A stretch of 64,000 nucleotides of DNA from Luteibacter yeojuensis. GTDB taxonomy: Bacteria; Pseudomonadota; Gammaproteobacteria; Xanthomonadales; Rhodanobacteraceae. The DNA lies in contig NZ_JAAQTL010000001.1 in the NCBI RefSeq assembly GCF_011742875.1, positions 868,001 to 932,000 of the forward strand, written 5' to 3'. The first letter of the stretch is position 1. Every line of letters starts with the position of its first letter. Both the position numbers and the translations under genes were made by a program. Shown one piece after another: positions 7,886 through 16,341 of the stretch. The notes under the pieces are model-generated. The model did not search any database. It had not been told where the DNA came from and was given only the letters and a program-made list of their open reading frames with translations.

Positions 7886-8216
7886 CCAGGACCAGGTCGC
7901 AATGGTGCGCGGTGGCCGCTTCGCGCACGATCATCCGCGCATCGCGTCCGAAAGCGTAACGGCACACACACGGCACACCCGCGAGGTTCGCCATCCGGCG
8001 CATGCGGCGGAAGAGGCGTTCGCCGGCATCGATGGCTGACTGCGAACCCGGCCCGTCCGGGAAGGGGGGCGCCTCGTCCGGCAGCGTGACGACGAACAGC
8101 ACCGTTACACGGGCGCCGATACAGGCCGCCGTGCGGACACCCAGCGCGGCGGCGCGGTGGGCGCTGGCGCGCCGGTCGATCGCGACGAGCAGATGAGGAA
8201 ACAAGGCCGCACCCAT
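7833..8216 (-). CDS. Short universal stress-like protein lacking the ATP loop
   Basis: A 127-residue protein that begins MGAALFPHLLVAIDRRASAHRAAALG, a UspA first strand with D-R-R-A-S in place of D-G-S. It continues with ARVTVLFVV and CDLVLVNAPG, then ends 16 residues later without the nucleotide loop or last strand. It is therefore a truncated or divergent USP. Its 3' end overlaps the rightward tandem USP by 53 bp, a rare arrangement that lowers confidence, but it has its own upstream FNR-type site at 8262-8275. An alternative is a decaying gene whose C-terminus was lost when the neighbour was inserted. Confidence 0.65.
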   Translation of the reverse strand: MGAALFPHLLVAIDRRASAHRAAALGVRTAACIGARVTVLFVVTLPDEAPPFPDGPGSQSAIDAGERLFRRMRRMANLAGVPCVCRYAFGRDARMIVREAATAHHCDLVLVNAPGAAVPAIGATAHG

Positions 8217-8261
8217 GAAGTGGAAGCAGGCCTATCGGACCGCGTACGGGGCAGCGCCGCA

Positions 8262-8275
8262 TTGACGCCGGTCAA
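8262..8275. promoter_or_regulatory. FNR-type palindrome (TTGACGCCGGTCAA)
   Basis: A TTGAC-N4-GTCAA site between the leftward USP-like gene (46 bp away) and the rightward Crp/Fnr gene (127 bp away). It could give the regulator feedback on its own gene or serve only the USP. Confidence 0.7.
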
Positions 8276-8401
8276 CGCACCCGGCGTAGATGCCGCGCTG
8301 TTACAGATCGTTACGAACCGTTTCCGTCCCGAACACCTCCCGTCACCCGAGGCGCCTACCTTCATACCACCGCGAACGATCGCGTCCAGGGAGACGTCAC
8401 C

Positions 8402-9118
8402 ATGCGAACAAGCATCGACCCGCAGTCCACCCCTTCGCTTCCCTGGACGGCATGGCCGACGACTCCATCGGCGGCAGGGTCGCTGGACATCGATCTGCTG
8501 CAAAGCCACCTGCCAGCCATCCGGCGGAAGCATCGGGCCGGCCAGCACCTGTTCCGTGCCGGCCAGCCGTTCCGCGCACTGCACCTGATCCAGGTCGGTT
8601 CGTACAAGACCTGCGGGCTGGCCGACGACGGGCGTGAAAGGGTCACGGCGTTCAAGATGCGCGGCGAACTGGTCGGCGTGGATTCGATCGGCCTCGGTTC
8701 GTACGCCTGCGATGCCGTGGCGCTCGAAGACAGCGAGAGTTGGGAACTGCCGTATCCGGCCGTCATGAAGGCGGCGGTCCATGTCCCCGGGCTGCAGGAA
8801 CAGATCCACGCGGCGCTCGCCGCGGAGATCCGCTGCGATCGCGGCTGGATGCTCCTGTTGTCCACGCTGGCGGCCGAGCCGCGGGTGGCGGCCTTCCTGA
8901 TCGACATCGCCGCCAGGCAGGCGCGGATGGGCTATAGCGCGAAGCACTTCATCCTGCGCATGAGCCGGCTGGACATCGCCAGCTTCCTGGCCATCAAGCA
9001 CGAAACGGTGAGCCGCGCCTTGTCGCACCTCGCGGAGCGGCACTTCATCAGCGTGCAGCGCCGGGAAGTGCATGTGCTGGATGCGCAGGGCCTGCGCGGC
9101 GTGGCTGCCGCCGCCTGA
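8402..9118 (+). CDS. Crp/Fnr-family transcriptional regulator
   Basis: A 238-residue regulator with an N-terminal cyclic-nucleotide-like sensor domain (about 40-130, AGQHLFRAGQPFRALHLIQVGS) and a C-terminal winged helix (about 165-225). The recognition helix reads KHETVSRAL with E201, S204 and R205, the E-x2-S-R pattern by which Fnr proteins read TTGAT; the window's repeated palindromes match. The N-terminal cysteine cluster that holds the iron-sulphur centre of Fnr/Anr is absent: only C71, C103 and C145 are present. The signal is therefore unclear and may be haem, redox or a partner protein, as in Dnr-like members. It sits inside the USP island and is the obvious candidate for its regulator, a link that is inference. 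Confidence 0.93.
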   Translation: MRTSIDPQSTPSLPWTAWPTTPSAAGSLDIDLLQSHLPAIRRKHRAGQHLFRAGQPFRALHLIQVGSYKTCGLADDGRERVTAFKMRGELVGVDSIGLGSYACDAVALEDSESWELPYPAVMKAAVHVPGLQEQIHAALAAEIRCDRGWMLLLSTLAAEPRVAAFLIDIAARQARMGYSAKHFILRMSRLDIASFLAIKHETVSRALSHLAERHFISVQRREVHVLDAQGLRGVAAAA

Positions 9119-11113
9119 TCAGGTCCGCGCGAGCACCCGATGCCAGGCGGCGATGAGTTCGTCGCGGCGATAGGGTTTGCGCAGCAACGGGAAGATGGGA
9201 TCGTCGGCGGGCTCATCGCCCCTCGATCCGTATTCGTAGCCGGAGGTGAGGAGCACCTTCAGCGTCGGACGCAGCTCCTGCAGCTGGCGGGCCAGTTCGA
9301 TGCCGGAGTCGCCCGAGCCGAGCACCACGTCGGTGAACAGCATCTCGATCTCGGGGTGGCTGTCGAACGCCTCGCGCGCGGCGGCGGCGTCGGCCGCTTC
9401 CACGGGCACGTAGCCCGCGGTTCGCAGGAAGGACGCGGCGATGCGACGGACTTCGGCTTCGTCTTCCACCACCAGGACGCTCGCGCCGCCCACGGCGACA
9501 TGCGCAGGCGCGGGTGCCGTCATCGCAGGTTCCTGGGCCACAGGCAGCACCATCTCGATCCGCGTGCCCACGCCGGCTTCGCTTTCCAGGATCAGCCGGC
9601 CTCCCGACTGCTTCACGAAACCGTAGACCATGCTGAGACCCAGTCCGCTGCCTTTGCCCGGATCCTTGGTGGTGAAGAACGGCTCGAAAGCGTGAGCGCT
9701 CACCTCCGGCAGCATTCCCACGCCGGAGTCGACCACCGAGAACGCGACATAGGATCCGGGTTGGACTTCCTCGTCGACCTGGATCTCGAGCGCGCGCGCC
9801 GAGATGATCAACTTGCCCCCGTCGGGCATGGCGTCGCGCGCGTTCAATGCAAGGTTGATGAGCGCGGCCTCGAGTTCGCCCGGGTCGGCGAACACCGCCG
9901 GCAACGCGTCCCCACAGCTCGCCATCACCTGGATCTGTTCGCCGAGCGTGCGGGCGAGCATGTCGCTGAGATCGGCCAGGAGCAGTTCGGGCCGCACCGC
10001 GCGAGGAGTAAGGCGCTGCCGTCGCGAGAAACCCAACAGCTTGCGCGTGAGGGCCGATCCACGCTCGACCGCCCGCGAGGCACTGGCGACCATTTCGACG
10101 GTGGCGGCGTCCTTGGGTCCGGCCATTTCCAACAGCTGGAGGTTCCCGGAAATGATCGTCAGCAGGTTGTTGAAATCGTGCGCGATACCTCCGGTGAGCT
10201 GGCCGAGGGCGTCCAGGCGTTGCGCATGGGCCAGTTGCTCGTCCGCGCGCCCCCGCTGGATGGCTCCCGACAGCACGTTGGCCACGGCGCCGACGAAGTG
10301 GTGCCTGTCGCGGTCGCTGCCATTGCCCGGAGGCAACCAGGCGACCACGTAACCGGCCGGCGTGCGCCGGTCCGGAAGCGTGGTCACCACGGCATGCGTC
10401 GAGGGCGACGCATCGAGCACGGGGAATGCCACGACCTCGCCCGCGTTCATCCTCTCGCGGCTGCGCGGATCCAGCATCGGCAACCAGGTGGCTTGCGACA
10501 GCCTGTCCCTGAAGGCCGGGTCGAGTCCCCAGGAGGCGGTGATGCGGGGCTTGTCGCGATGCGGGTCCGTCAGCAGGATGGCCACCGCGGGCGCGCTGAG
10601 GGCCGACGCGATCAATGCCGGGACCTCGGCGAGCGCGGTCTCGTGACTGGGAGCGACGAGGATCCGGCGGCTGATGTCCGCGAGGGCGGCGTCGTAGCGG
10701 CTGCGCGCGAGCGCTTGCCGGGCACGCTGTGTTTCGGAGATGTCGCGGATCGACGCGGCGAACAGCGAACCCGGTTTCGCGGCGATGGGACTGAGGCCGA
10801 TCTCGACGGGGAAGGGCGATCCGTCCGCACGCACGCCGGTCAGTTCGTATCCGGCACCCATGGGCCGGACGCGAGGGCTGTCCATGTAGTTCGTGCGATG
10901 CGCGACATGCAGGGCGCGCAGCTGATCGGGGAGAAGCACCTCGATCATCTGGCCCGCGAGCATGCCCGGGGCGTAACCGAAGAGCGACTCCGCCCGCGGA
11001 TTGGCCAGGACGATGATGCCGGTCCGATCCACTACCACCATCGCGTCCGGCGCGGTTTCGAACAGCGCCTTGAACAGCGTCGCATCGGCGAAGCGGTCCG
11101 GCCCTGGCGTCAT
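9119..11113 (-). CDS. PAS/GAF-like hybrid histidine kinase with C-terminal receiver
   Basis: A 664-residue soluble kinase with no transmembrane helices. Order: PAS domain about 15-130 (ETAPDAMVVVDRTGIIVLAN), GAF-like region about 145-290, H-box GGIAHDFNNLL with phospho-acceptor H312, ATPase domain about 405-525 (N-box N424, D-S-G-V-G-M, GKGSGLGLSMVYGF), and a receiver about 545-660 with D595 and K646. AHDFNN kinases with a fused receiver are common. Its ATG overlaps the stop of the response regulator by four bases (ATGA), so the two are translationally coupled. Its stop codon directly abuts that of the Crp/Fnr gene. The PAS domain could sense redox, oxygen or a ligand; no haem-binding pattern is evident to me. 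Confidence 0.93.
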   Translation of the reverse strand: MTPGPDRFADATLFKALFETAPDAMVVVDRTGIIVLANPRAESLFGYAPGMLAGQMIEVLLPDQLRALHVAHRTNYMDSPRVRPMGAGYELTGVRADGSPFPVEIGLSPIAAKPGSLFAASIRDISETQRARQALARSRYDAALADISRRILVAPSHETALAEVPALIASALSAPAVAILLTDPHRDKPRITASWGLDPAFRDRLSQATWLPMLDPRSRERMNAGEVVAFPVLDASPSTHAVVTTLPDRRTPAGYVVAWLPPGNGSDRDRHHFVGAVANVLSGAIQRGRADEQLAHAQRLDALGQLTGGIAHDFNNLLTIISGNLQLLEMAGPKDAATVEMVASASRAVERGSALTRKLLGFSRRQRLTPRAVRPELLLADLSDMLARTLGEQIQVMASCGDALPAVFADPGELEAALINLALNARDAMPDGGKLIISARALEIQVDEEVQPGSYVAFSVVDSGVGMLPEVSAHAFEPFFTTKDPGKGSGLGLSMVYGFVKQSGGRLILESEAGVGTRIEMVLPVAQEPAMTAPAPAHVAVGGASVLVVEDEAEVRRIAASFLRTAGYVPVEAADAAAAREAFDSHPEIEMLFTDVVLGSGDSGIELARQLQELRPTLKVLLTSGYEYGSRGDEPADDPIFPLLRKPYRRDELIAAWHRVLART

Positions 11114-11835
11114 GGCCGTCTGACCGTCGGCGTGAACAGGTAACCCGTTCCGCGTACGGACTTGATCAGCCTCGGCCGCGAAGGGTCGGGTTCGATCTTG
11201 CGGCGCAAGCGCCCCACCTGCACGTCGATGGCGCGATCGAAAGGCCCGGCTTCCCGGCCGTGCACATGGTTCATCAGCTGGTCGCGGGTCATCACCTGGT
11301 TGGGGTGTTCGACCAGTGTACGGAGCAGGACGAACTCGCCGCCGGTCAGCTCCACGGGGTTTTGCTCGCTGTCCACGAGGGTGTGGGACTGCACGTCCAG
11401 GACGTAGCGGTCGAAGGCGAGCCGGTTCGGCGCCTGCGACACCGGGTTGCCGGTTGCGCGGCTGCGGCGGAGGACACTGCGCACGCGGGCGAGCAGTTCG
11501 CGCAGGTCGAAGGGCTTGGTCACGTAGTCGTCGGCGCCCAGTTCGAGGCCCACGATGCGATCCACGGCCTCGCCGCGACCGGTGACGATCACCACGGGCC
11601 CGCGCCATTGCTCGCGCAGGTAGCGGGTGATGGCAAATCCGTCCTCGTCCGGGAGACCGAGGTCGAGCAGGACCAGGTCGACAGGCTGTGCGGCCAGCGC
11701 GCGGCGCATCTCATGACCGTCGCAAGCGGTAGTCACCCGGAAACCCTGCGAGGAGAAATACCGGGAAAGAAGGAGCGTGACGTCGGCTTCGTCGTCGACG
11801 ATCAAAAGCCTGTCGCCTGCTTCCCCAGCCGCCAT
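11110..11835 (-). CDS. OmpR-type response regulator
   Basis: A 241-residue regulator with an N-terminal receiver (about 8-120; acidic pair D14/D15, phospho-acceptor D58 in LVLLDLGLPDEDG, conserved K in VTKPFDL) and a C-terminal winged-helix domain (about 140-238, ending IKSVRGTGYLF). ATG 11835 is chosen because GAGGAA lies seven bases upstream; a longer form from ATG 11886 is possible but less well supported. It is the first gene of a two-gene operon with the hybrid kinase. Its target promoters are unknown; proximity suggests control of some part of the stress island. Confidence 0.93.
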   Translation of the reverse strand: MAAGEAGDRLLIVDDEADVTLLLSRYFSSQGFRVTTACDGHEMRRALAAQPVDLVLLDLGLPDEDGFAITRYLREQWRGPVVIVTGRGEAVDRIVGLELGADDYVTKPFDLRELLARVRSVLRRSRATGNPVSQAPNRLAFDRYVLDVQSHTLVDSEQNPVELTGGEFVLLRTLVEHPNQVMTRDQLMNHVHGREAGPFDRAIDVQVGRLRRKIEPDPSRPRLIKSVRGTGYLFTPTVRRP

Positions 11836-12007
11836 GAGGATGTTCCTCGCCGTGTTGCGCCGCTCGTGTGCGGACGCTATGCCCATTAAAGATGAGGATC
11901 CGTCTCCCGGCAAGCGCTCCGCCAGACGAAAGTGCGAAACATTCTCAGTCCGCCATCGGTCTCCGGGCGGATGCACACTGTCGCCACCTGCCCGAACGCC
12001 CGAGACC

Positions 12008-12340
12008 GTGTCGCTGGTAAGCCCACTCGATGACAAGCCGCCGTCCTGGGCATTCGCCCAGCCGGCATGCGTCCGGACGTACTACCGTCTGGAACTGGCT
12101 GGTCCGGCCGGCGAGACCGCGACGGCGCTCCTGACAGCCTACGTTTCCGAACGCGTGGTCGATTTCGAAGGGCTGGTGTGGTGCCGCGGCAGGGTCCTTT
12201 TCGACCTGAGTGGATCGTTCCCCGTCGGCGCGGCGCCAGCACAGCACGGCCTGGAATCGGCGGTCCTCCAGCGCCTGCACGCATTCATGGCGAGGCCGAC
12301 GGCGTTCGGAAAGCCTGCCGCCGTCCTGTCCTTGCCGTAG
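12008..12340 (+). CDS. Hypothetical protein, start uncertain
   Basis: An open frame with the local codon bias (mostly G/C in third positions) ends in FGKPAAVLSLP at 12340. From GTG 12008 it gives about 110 residues including TYYRLELAGPAGETATALLTAY and VVDFEGLVWCRGRVLFDLSG. I recognise no family. The frame is open further upstream to 11777, but that stretch overlaps the response regulator and has weaker codon bias. There is no clear ribosome site at 12008. It is divergent from the response regulator and converges on the phosphotransacetylase gene. It may be real but expressed at a low level, or a remnant. Confidence 0.45.
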   Translation: MSLVSPLDDKPPSWAFAQPACVRTYYRLELAGPAGETATALLTAYVSERVVDFEGLVWCRGRVLFDLSGSFPVGAAPAQHGLESAVLQRLHAFMARPTAFGKPAAVLSLP

Positions 12341-12365
12341 CGCCGCCGGGAGGCGCGCAACCGCC

Positions 12366-13328
12366 TCACGCCGTACCGGGTTCGGTGTCCGTCGCGACCA
12401 GGATGGCCATGGCGGCGGACGCCACCCGCGCCGGCGCCGTATCGGCCCGGCTGGTGAGGGCGATCGGAAGAGACGCCCCGAGCACGATGCCGGCCGCGAT
12501 GCCGTCGGCCAGCAATACCATCGCCTTCGCCAACATGTTTCCGGATTCCAGGTCGGGGGCGATCAGGATATTGGCTCGCCCCGCCACCTGCGCATCGATG
12601 TGCTTCAGGCGTGCCGCCACATGGCTCATGGCGTTGTCGAGGGCGAGCGGTCCGTCCACGTCGGCGTCGACGATCTGGCCGCGCTCGGCCATTTTCGAGA
12701 GCGCCGCGGCGTGGATCGTCGCCGGCATGGACGCGTGCAAGGTTTCGACGGCGGCCAGTACCGCCACCCGCCGATGTTCGATACCGATGGCCTTCGCGAG
12801 TCCAATGGCGTTCTGGCATATCTCGCGTTTTTCCTCGAGCCCTGGGCTCACGTGGATGGCGGCATCGCTGACGATCAGCGGATGCGCATAGGCGGGCGTA
12901 TCGATCGCGAAGGCGTGGGTCATCCGCCCCGGCCCTCGCAGGCCCTGGTCCCGATCGAGCAGGACATGCAGGAGATCCGCCGTATGCATGTCTCCCTTCA
13001 TCAGTGCGGCGATGTCTCCATGGCGCCCGGCGAGCGCCGCGGCCCTCGCCGCGCTTCGCGGATCGGGTGCATCGCGGACAGTCACGCCTTCGAGCCCGCG
13101 GCCGAGGCGGTCGGCAAGTTCCCTGATATGCCGCTCGGGTCCGAACAACCACGGCTCGATCAAGCCCTGCGAGGCGGCATCCAGCGCGCCTTCGAGCGAG
13201 ACGGCGCTACAGGGATAGATCACGCCCATGGGCAGCTTCGGGCGATCGCGGCAACGCGACAACAGGAAGCGAAAGCGCGGGTGGCGCGGGCCGTCGTCGG
13301 CGGTGGTTCCGGTGCTTTGCGGTGACAT
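12366..13328 (-). CDS. Phosphate acetyl/butyryltransferase family protein
   Basis: A 320-residue protein of the PTA/PTB family (IYPCSAVSLEGALDAASQGLIEPWLFGP near the N-terminus; PDLESGNMLAKAMVLLADGIAAGIVLGASLPI near the C-terminus). These enzymes interconvert acyl-CoA and acyl phosphate, which acetate or butyrate kinase then uses to make ATP. The length matches short PTA/PTB proteins, not the long Pta with an N-terminal regulatory domain. No acetate kinase gene is visible in this window. It is the last gene of a leftward operon, after a tandem USP, a P-type ATPase and a USP, with gaps of 18 bp or less. Under oxygen limitation it could support substrate-level ATP formation; that is inference. 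Confidence 0.88.
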   Translation of the reverse strand: MSPQSTGTTADDGPRHPRFRFLLSRCRDRPKLPMGVIYPCSAVSLEGALDAASQGLIEPWLFGPERHIRELADRLGRGLEGVTVRDAPDPRSAARAAALAGRHGDIAALMKGDMHTADLLHVLLDRDQGLRGPGRMTHAFAIDTPAYAHPLIVSDAAIHVSPGLEEKREICQNAIGLAKAIGIEHRRVAVLAAVETLHASMPATIHAAALSKMAERGQIVDADVDGPLALDNAMSHVAARLKHIDAQVAGRANILIAPDLESGNMLAKAMVLLADGIAAGIVLGASLPIALTSRADTAPARVASAAMAILVATDTEPGTA

Positions 13329-13340
13329 GGCGAGTCCCGG

Positions 13341-13760
13341 TCAGCGCACGACGACGACAGGCACTTTCGAGCGCTCGAGCACCTTGCGGACCACCGATCC
13401 CAGGAGGACCGATCCGACCGCGCCGCGACCGTGCGAACCCATGGCGATCATGTCGAACCGGCCGCGCCCGGCGACGGAGGCGATCTCATCCGCGGCGTCG
13501 CCGATCCGGAAGACCTCCCCGTGGGGGACATCCGCCTCGCGCAGGACGGTTCGCGCACGGCGCATGGCGGCGCTGCCGTTGCGAGCGTGGTACGCCGCCA
13601 TCGAGGCTTCGTCCAGGTAACTGGCGATATGCCCGTTGAGCGGCGCGTCCACGTGGATCAGCGTCAGCTGCGCACCTTCGGCGGGAACCTGGTGGCGCAG
13701 CACGAACCGCAGCGCACGCAGCGACGTGGCGCTACCGTCGATAGCTATCAGGATCTTCAT
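13341..13760 (-). CDS. Universal stress protein, single domain, ATP-binding type
   Basis: A 139-residue canonical USP: MKILIAIDGSATSLRALRF at the N-terminus, and GSHGRGAVGSVLLGSVVRKVL with an intact G-x2-G-x9-G-S loop at the C-terminus, so it is expected to bind ATP. ATG 13760 follows GGAGACC. The start overlaps the last 29 bp of the P-type ATPase gene, and the phosphotransacetylase gene begins 12 bp after its stop, so it is translated within one operon. It is the most conventional USP in the window. Confidence 0.93.
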   Translation of the reverse strand: MKILIAIDGSATSLRALRFVLRHQVPAEGAQLTLIHVDAPLNGHIASYLDEASMAAYHARNGSAAMRRARTVLREADVPHGEVFRIGDAADEIASVAGRGRFDMIAMGSHGRGAVGSVLLGSVVRKVLERSKVPVVVVR

Positions 13761-16323
13761 GGATCGGTCTCCGTGGAGTAACCGGCGAGGGCCGGTATCT
13801 GAAATGGTCGGCATGGACCGTGGACCGCCACCGGCGTTGGATCGCCATCGCGGCCACTGGCCAGCGCAGCCACGCGATGGTCAGGAGCACGCAGGCCGGC
13901 GGAACGAAGGCGGTGCTCCAGCCGGGTTCCGCGAAGCCCATGAGGTCGTGCACGCCCGGCAGGAAGGCGACCGCCATGACGACCGCGGCCGCGAAAAGCA
14001 GCAAGGCATACGTCCATGGCGTGCCCACGATCCGATCGACCACGCTGCGTTGTCCGGCGACGACGAACGCCACGACGCACGCGAACAGGCTGAGGAACAC
14101 CGTCAGTGCCGCTTCCGCGGCGGGCACGGCCGCCAGCACGAGCGCGACATAAGCCAGCGCAAGGACCGCGCCGGCGCCCGCGCCGTCGACCAGGCCTCGC
14201 GCCAGGATCGCCGCCCCGAAGGGCGAATCGTCGATCGAGCGGGGCGGCCTGCGCATGACATTCTCCGCCGCGGGCGTCGCTTCGAAGACGATGGAGCAGG
14301 CCGGATCGATGATCATCTCCAGCAGGACGATCTGCGCCGGCAGCAGCAGCGGCGATCGCTGCATGAGGAGCGGCACGAGCGCGAGGATCACGATGGGCAC
14401 ATGCGCCGCGGAGATGAACCGGACCGCCCCGTGCACGTTGTCGTAGATCCTGCGCCCCAGCCGGATCGACATGACCAGCGAGGCGAAGCTGTCGTTGAGG
14501 AGGATGAGGTCGGCCGACTCGCGCGCCACGTCGCTGCCCCGTGCGCCCATCGCCACGCCAACGTCCGCCGCGCGCAGGGCAGGGGCGTCGTTCACTCCGT
14601 CGCCGGTCATGCCCACGACGTGTCCCTGCCTCTGGAGGGAGCGGACGAGCCTCAGTTTCTGCGCGGGCAGGACGCGCGCGCAGGCGTCGACATCGCGCAG
14701 GCGGGCGTCCAGGGCGGCGTCGCCCAGACCGGCGATCTCGGCCCCGGTGAGCAGGTTCTCGCCGCGCAGGCCGGCCTGCCGCGCGATGGCGGCCGCGGTG
14801 GCCGGGTGGTCGCCGGTCAGCATCAGCACCCGTATACCGGCCGCGCGGCATTCCGCCATCGCGGCCGGCACGTCGGTGCGCAAGGGATCCGCGAGCGCGA
14901 TCATGCCGACCAGCGTATGCGGCTCGACGGAGGGATCCGCCGGCGGCGCGCCGGATGTCGGAGCGGAGCGGGCCACGGCCAGCACGCGATATCCCTCGCC
15001 GGCGAGGTCCATTGCCTTGGCGGCGAGCCCGGCGGCCACGTCCCTGTCAAGCCGACACAGGGGCAGCACGTCCTCGATGGCCCCCTTGGTGGCAAGGTGC
15101 CACGCTGCCTGGCCGGCGACCGCGACGACGCGGGAGACGAACATGCGGCCGTCGCCAAGCGGGAACTCGCGCAGGGCGGGCGCGGCCGCCGCACCCGCGC
15201 CCGCCAGGCGAGGGACCGCTTCCGCGAGTGCGCGCACGGCGGCGTCGGTGGGGTCCATCGACGAGGGCGCCGTCGCTTCCCAGGCCGCGTGCAACACGTC
15301 CAGGGCGCTGTCTTCGAGCACGCCGCCCGCATCGTGGACGCGTCCGGTCGCATCCATCAACCTGGCCAGCGCCATCCTGTTCTGCGTCAGCGTTCCCGTT
15401 TTGTCCACGGCGAGCACGGAAACGGCGCCCATCGTCTCGACCGCGGCGAGCCGCCGGGTGAGTACGTCTCGCCGGGCGATGCGGCGGGCGCCCAGGGCAT
15501 AGAACACCGTCAGCACGACCGGCACTTCTTCCGGGAGGATGGCCATGGCGAGCGCGATGCCCGCGAGCGCCGCATCCAACGGGTCCAGTCCGCTCCACCC
15601 CCAGCCAAGGCATGCCACCGCCGCGGCGAACGCCATGGCGATCAGCGCGAGTACGCGGATGGCGCGCGCCGCCTTGCGCTGCAGTGGCGACGGCGTCTCT
15701 TCCGACGATGCCAACGACACGCCGATCATGCCCAGGGCGGTCGCGCTTCCCGTCGCCGTCGTTTCCATGTGGCCATGTCCGGCGACGACGAGCGTTCCCG
15801 CCTTGATGTCGCAGCGTGCGGAGGGCGTGTGTCTGACGGCGGCCGCCTCTCCCGTTAGCAGCGACTCGTCGAGCATGACGACGTCGTCCAGGAGGACCCC
15901 GTCGGCGGGTACGCGGTCGCCCTCCCGCAGCACGAGCACATCCCCGCGGACGATGTCCGTCGCCGGCAGCGAACGTTCGACGCCTTCGCGCACGACATGG
16001 GCCGCCGGCGCGGCCAGTTCGCGCAAGGCACGCAAGGCGCCCTGGGTACGAAACTCCTGCACGACCGTGATCAGCATGACGATGGCCACCGAGCCGAGGA
16101 GGAGGGCGGCCTCGCCGGCGTCGCCGATGGCGGCATAGATGGCGGTCGCGATCAGCAGCATCACGAACATCGGTTCCGTCACGATGTTCCAGAGCAGGCG
16201 CATCCATCCGAGCGCACGCCGGTCGGGAAGCGCGTTCGGACCGTCCTGGCGAAGCCTGCGGGACGCTTCCGCGTCGCTCAGGCCTTCGAGCCGCTCGGGC
16301 TGGTCGGGGCGTCGTACCGTCAC
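13732..16323 (-). CDS. P-type cation-transporting ATPase (P2-like)
   Basis: An 863-residue ATPase. The N-terminal cytoplasmic region (GLSDAEASRRLRQDGPNAL) and first membrane helices (about 45-95) are followed by the actuator motif LTGEA near 156, the helix-4 motif PEEVP at 264-268, the phosphorylation site DKTGTLTQ with D307, the hinge TGDGVNDAPAL, and C-terminal helices ending near 840. This order fits the P2 group (Ca/Mg/Na-type pumps). Helix 6 reads LLEMIIDPACSIVFE in place of the usual N-x2-T-D motif of calcium pumps, so the ion is uncertain. There is no N-terminal heavy-metal domain or C-P-C. It lies in an operon with USPs and a phosphotransacetylase. Confidence 0.92.
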   Translation of the reverse strand: MTVRRPDQPERLEGLSDAEASRRLRQDGPNALPDRRALGWMRLLWNIVTEPMFVMLLIATAIYAAIGDAGEAALLLGSVAIVMLITVVQEFRTQGALRALRELAAPAAHVVREGVERSLPATDIVRGDVLVLREGDRVPADGVLLDDVVMLDESLLTGEAAAVRHTPSARCDIKAGTLVVAGHGHMETTATGSATALGMIGVSLASSEETPSPLQRKAARAIRVLALIAMAFAAAVACLGWGWSGLDPLDAALAGIALAMAILPEEVPVVLTVFYALGARRIARRDVLTRRLAAVETMGAVSVLAVDKTGTLTQNRMALARLMDATGRVHDAGGVLEDSALDVLHAAWEATAPSSMDPTDAAVRALAEAVPRLAGAGAAAAPALREFPLGDGRMFVSRVVAVAGQAAWHLATKGAIEDVLPLCRLDRDVAAGLAAKAMDLAGEGYRVLAVARSAPTSGAPPADPSVEPHTLVGMIALADPLRTDVPAAMAECRAAGIRVLMLTGDHPATAAAIARQAGLRGENLLTGAEIAGLGDAALDARLRDVDACARVLPAQKLRLVRSLQRQGHVVGMTGDGVNDAPALRAADVGVAMGARGSDVARESADLILLNDSFASLVMSIRLGRRIYDNVHGAVRFISAAHVPIVILALVPLLMQRSPLLLPAQIVLLEMIIDPACSIVFEATPAAENVMRRPPRSIDDSPFGAAILARGLVDGAGAGAVLALAYVALVLAAVPAAEAALTVFLSLFACVVAFVVAGQRSVVDRIVGTPWTYALLLFAAAVVMAVAFLPGVHDLMGFAEPGWSTAFVPPACVLLTIAWLRWPVAAMAIQRRWRSTVHADHFRYRPSPVTPRRPIHEDPDSYRR

Positions 16324-16341
16324 GGGACGCTCCTTCGTTCG

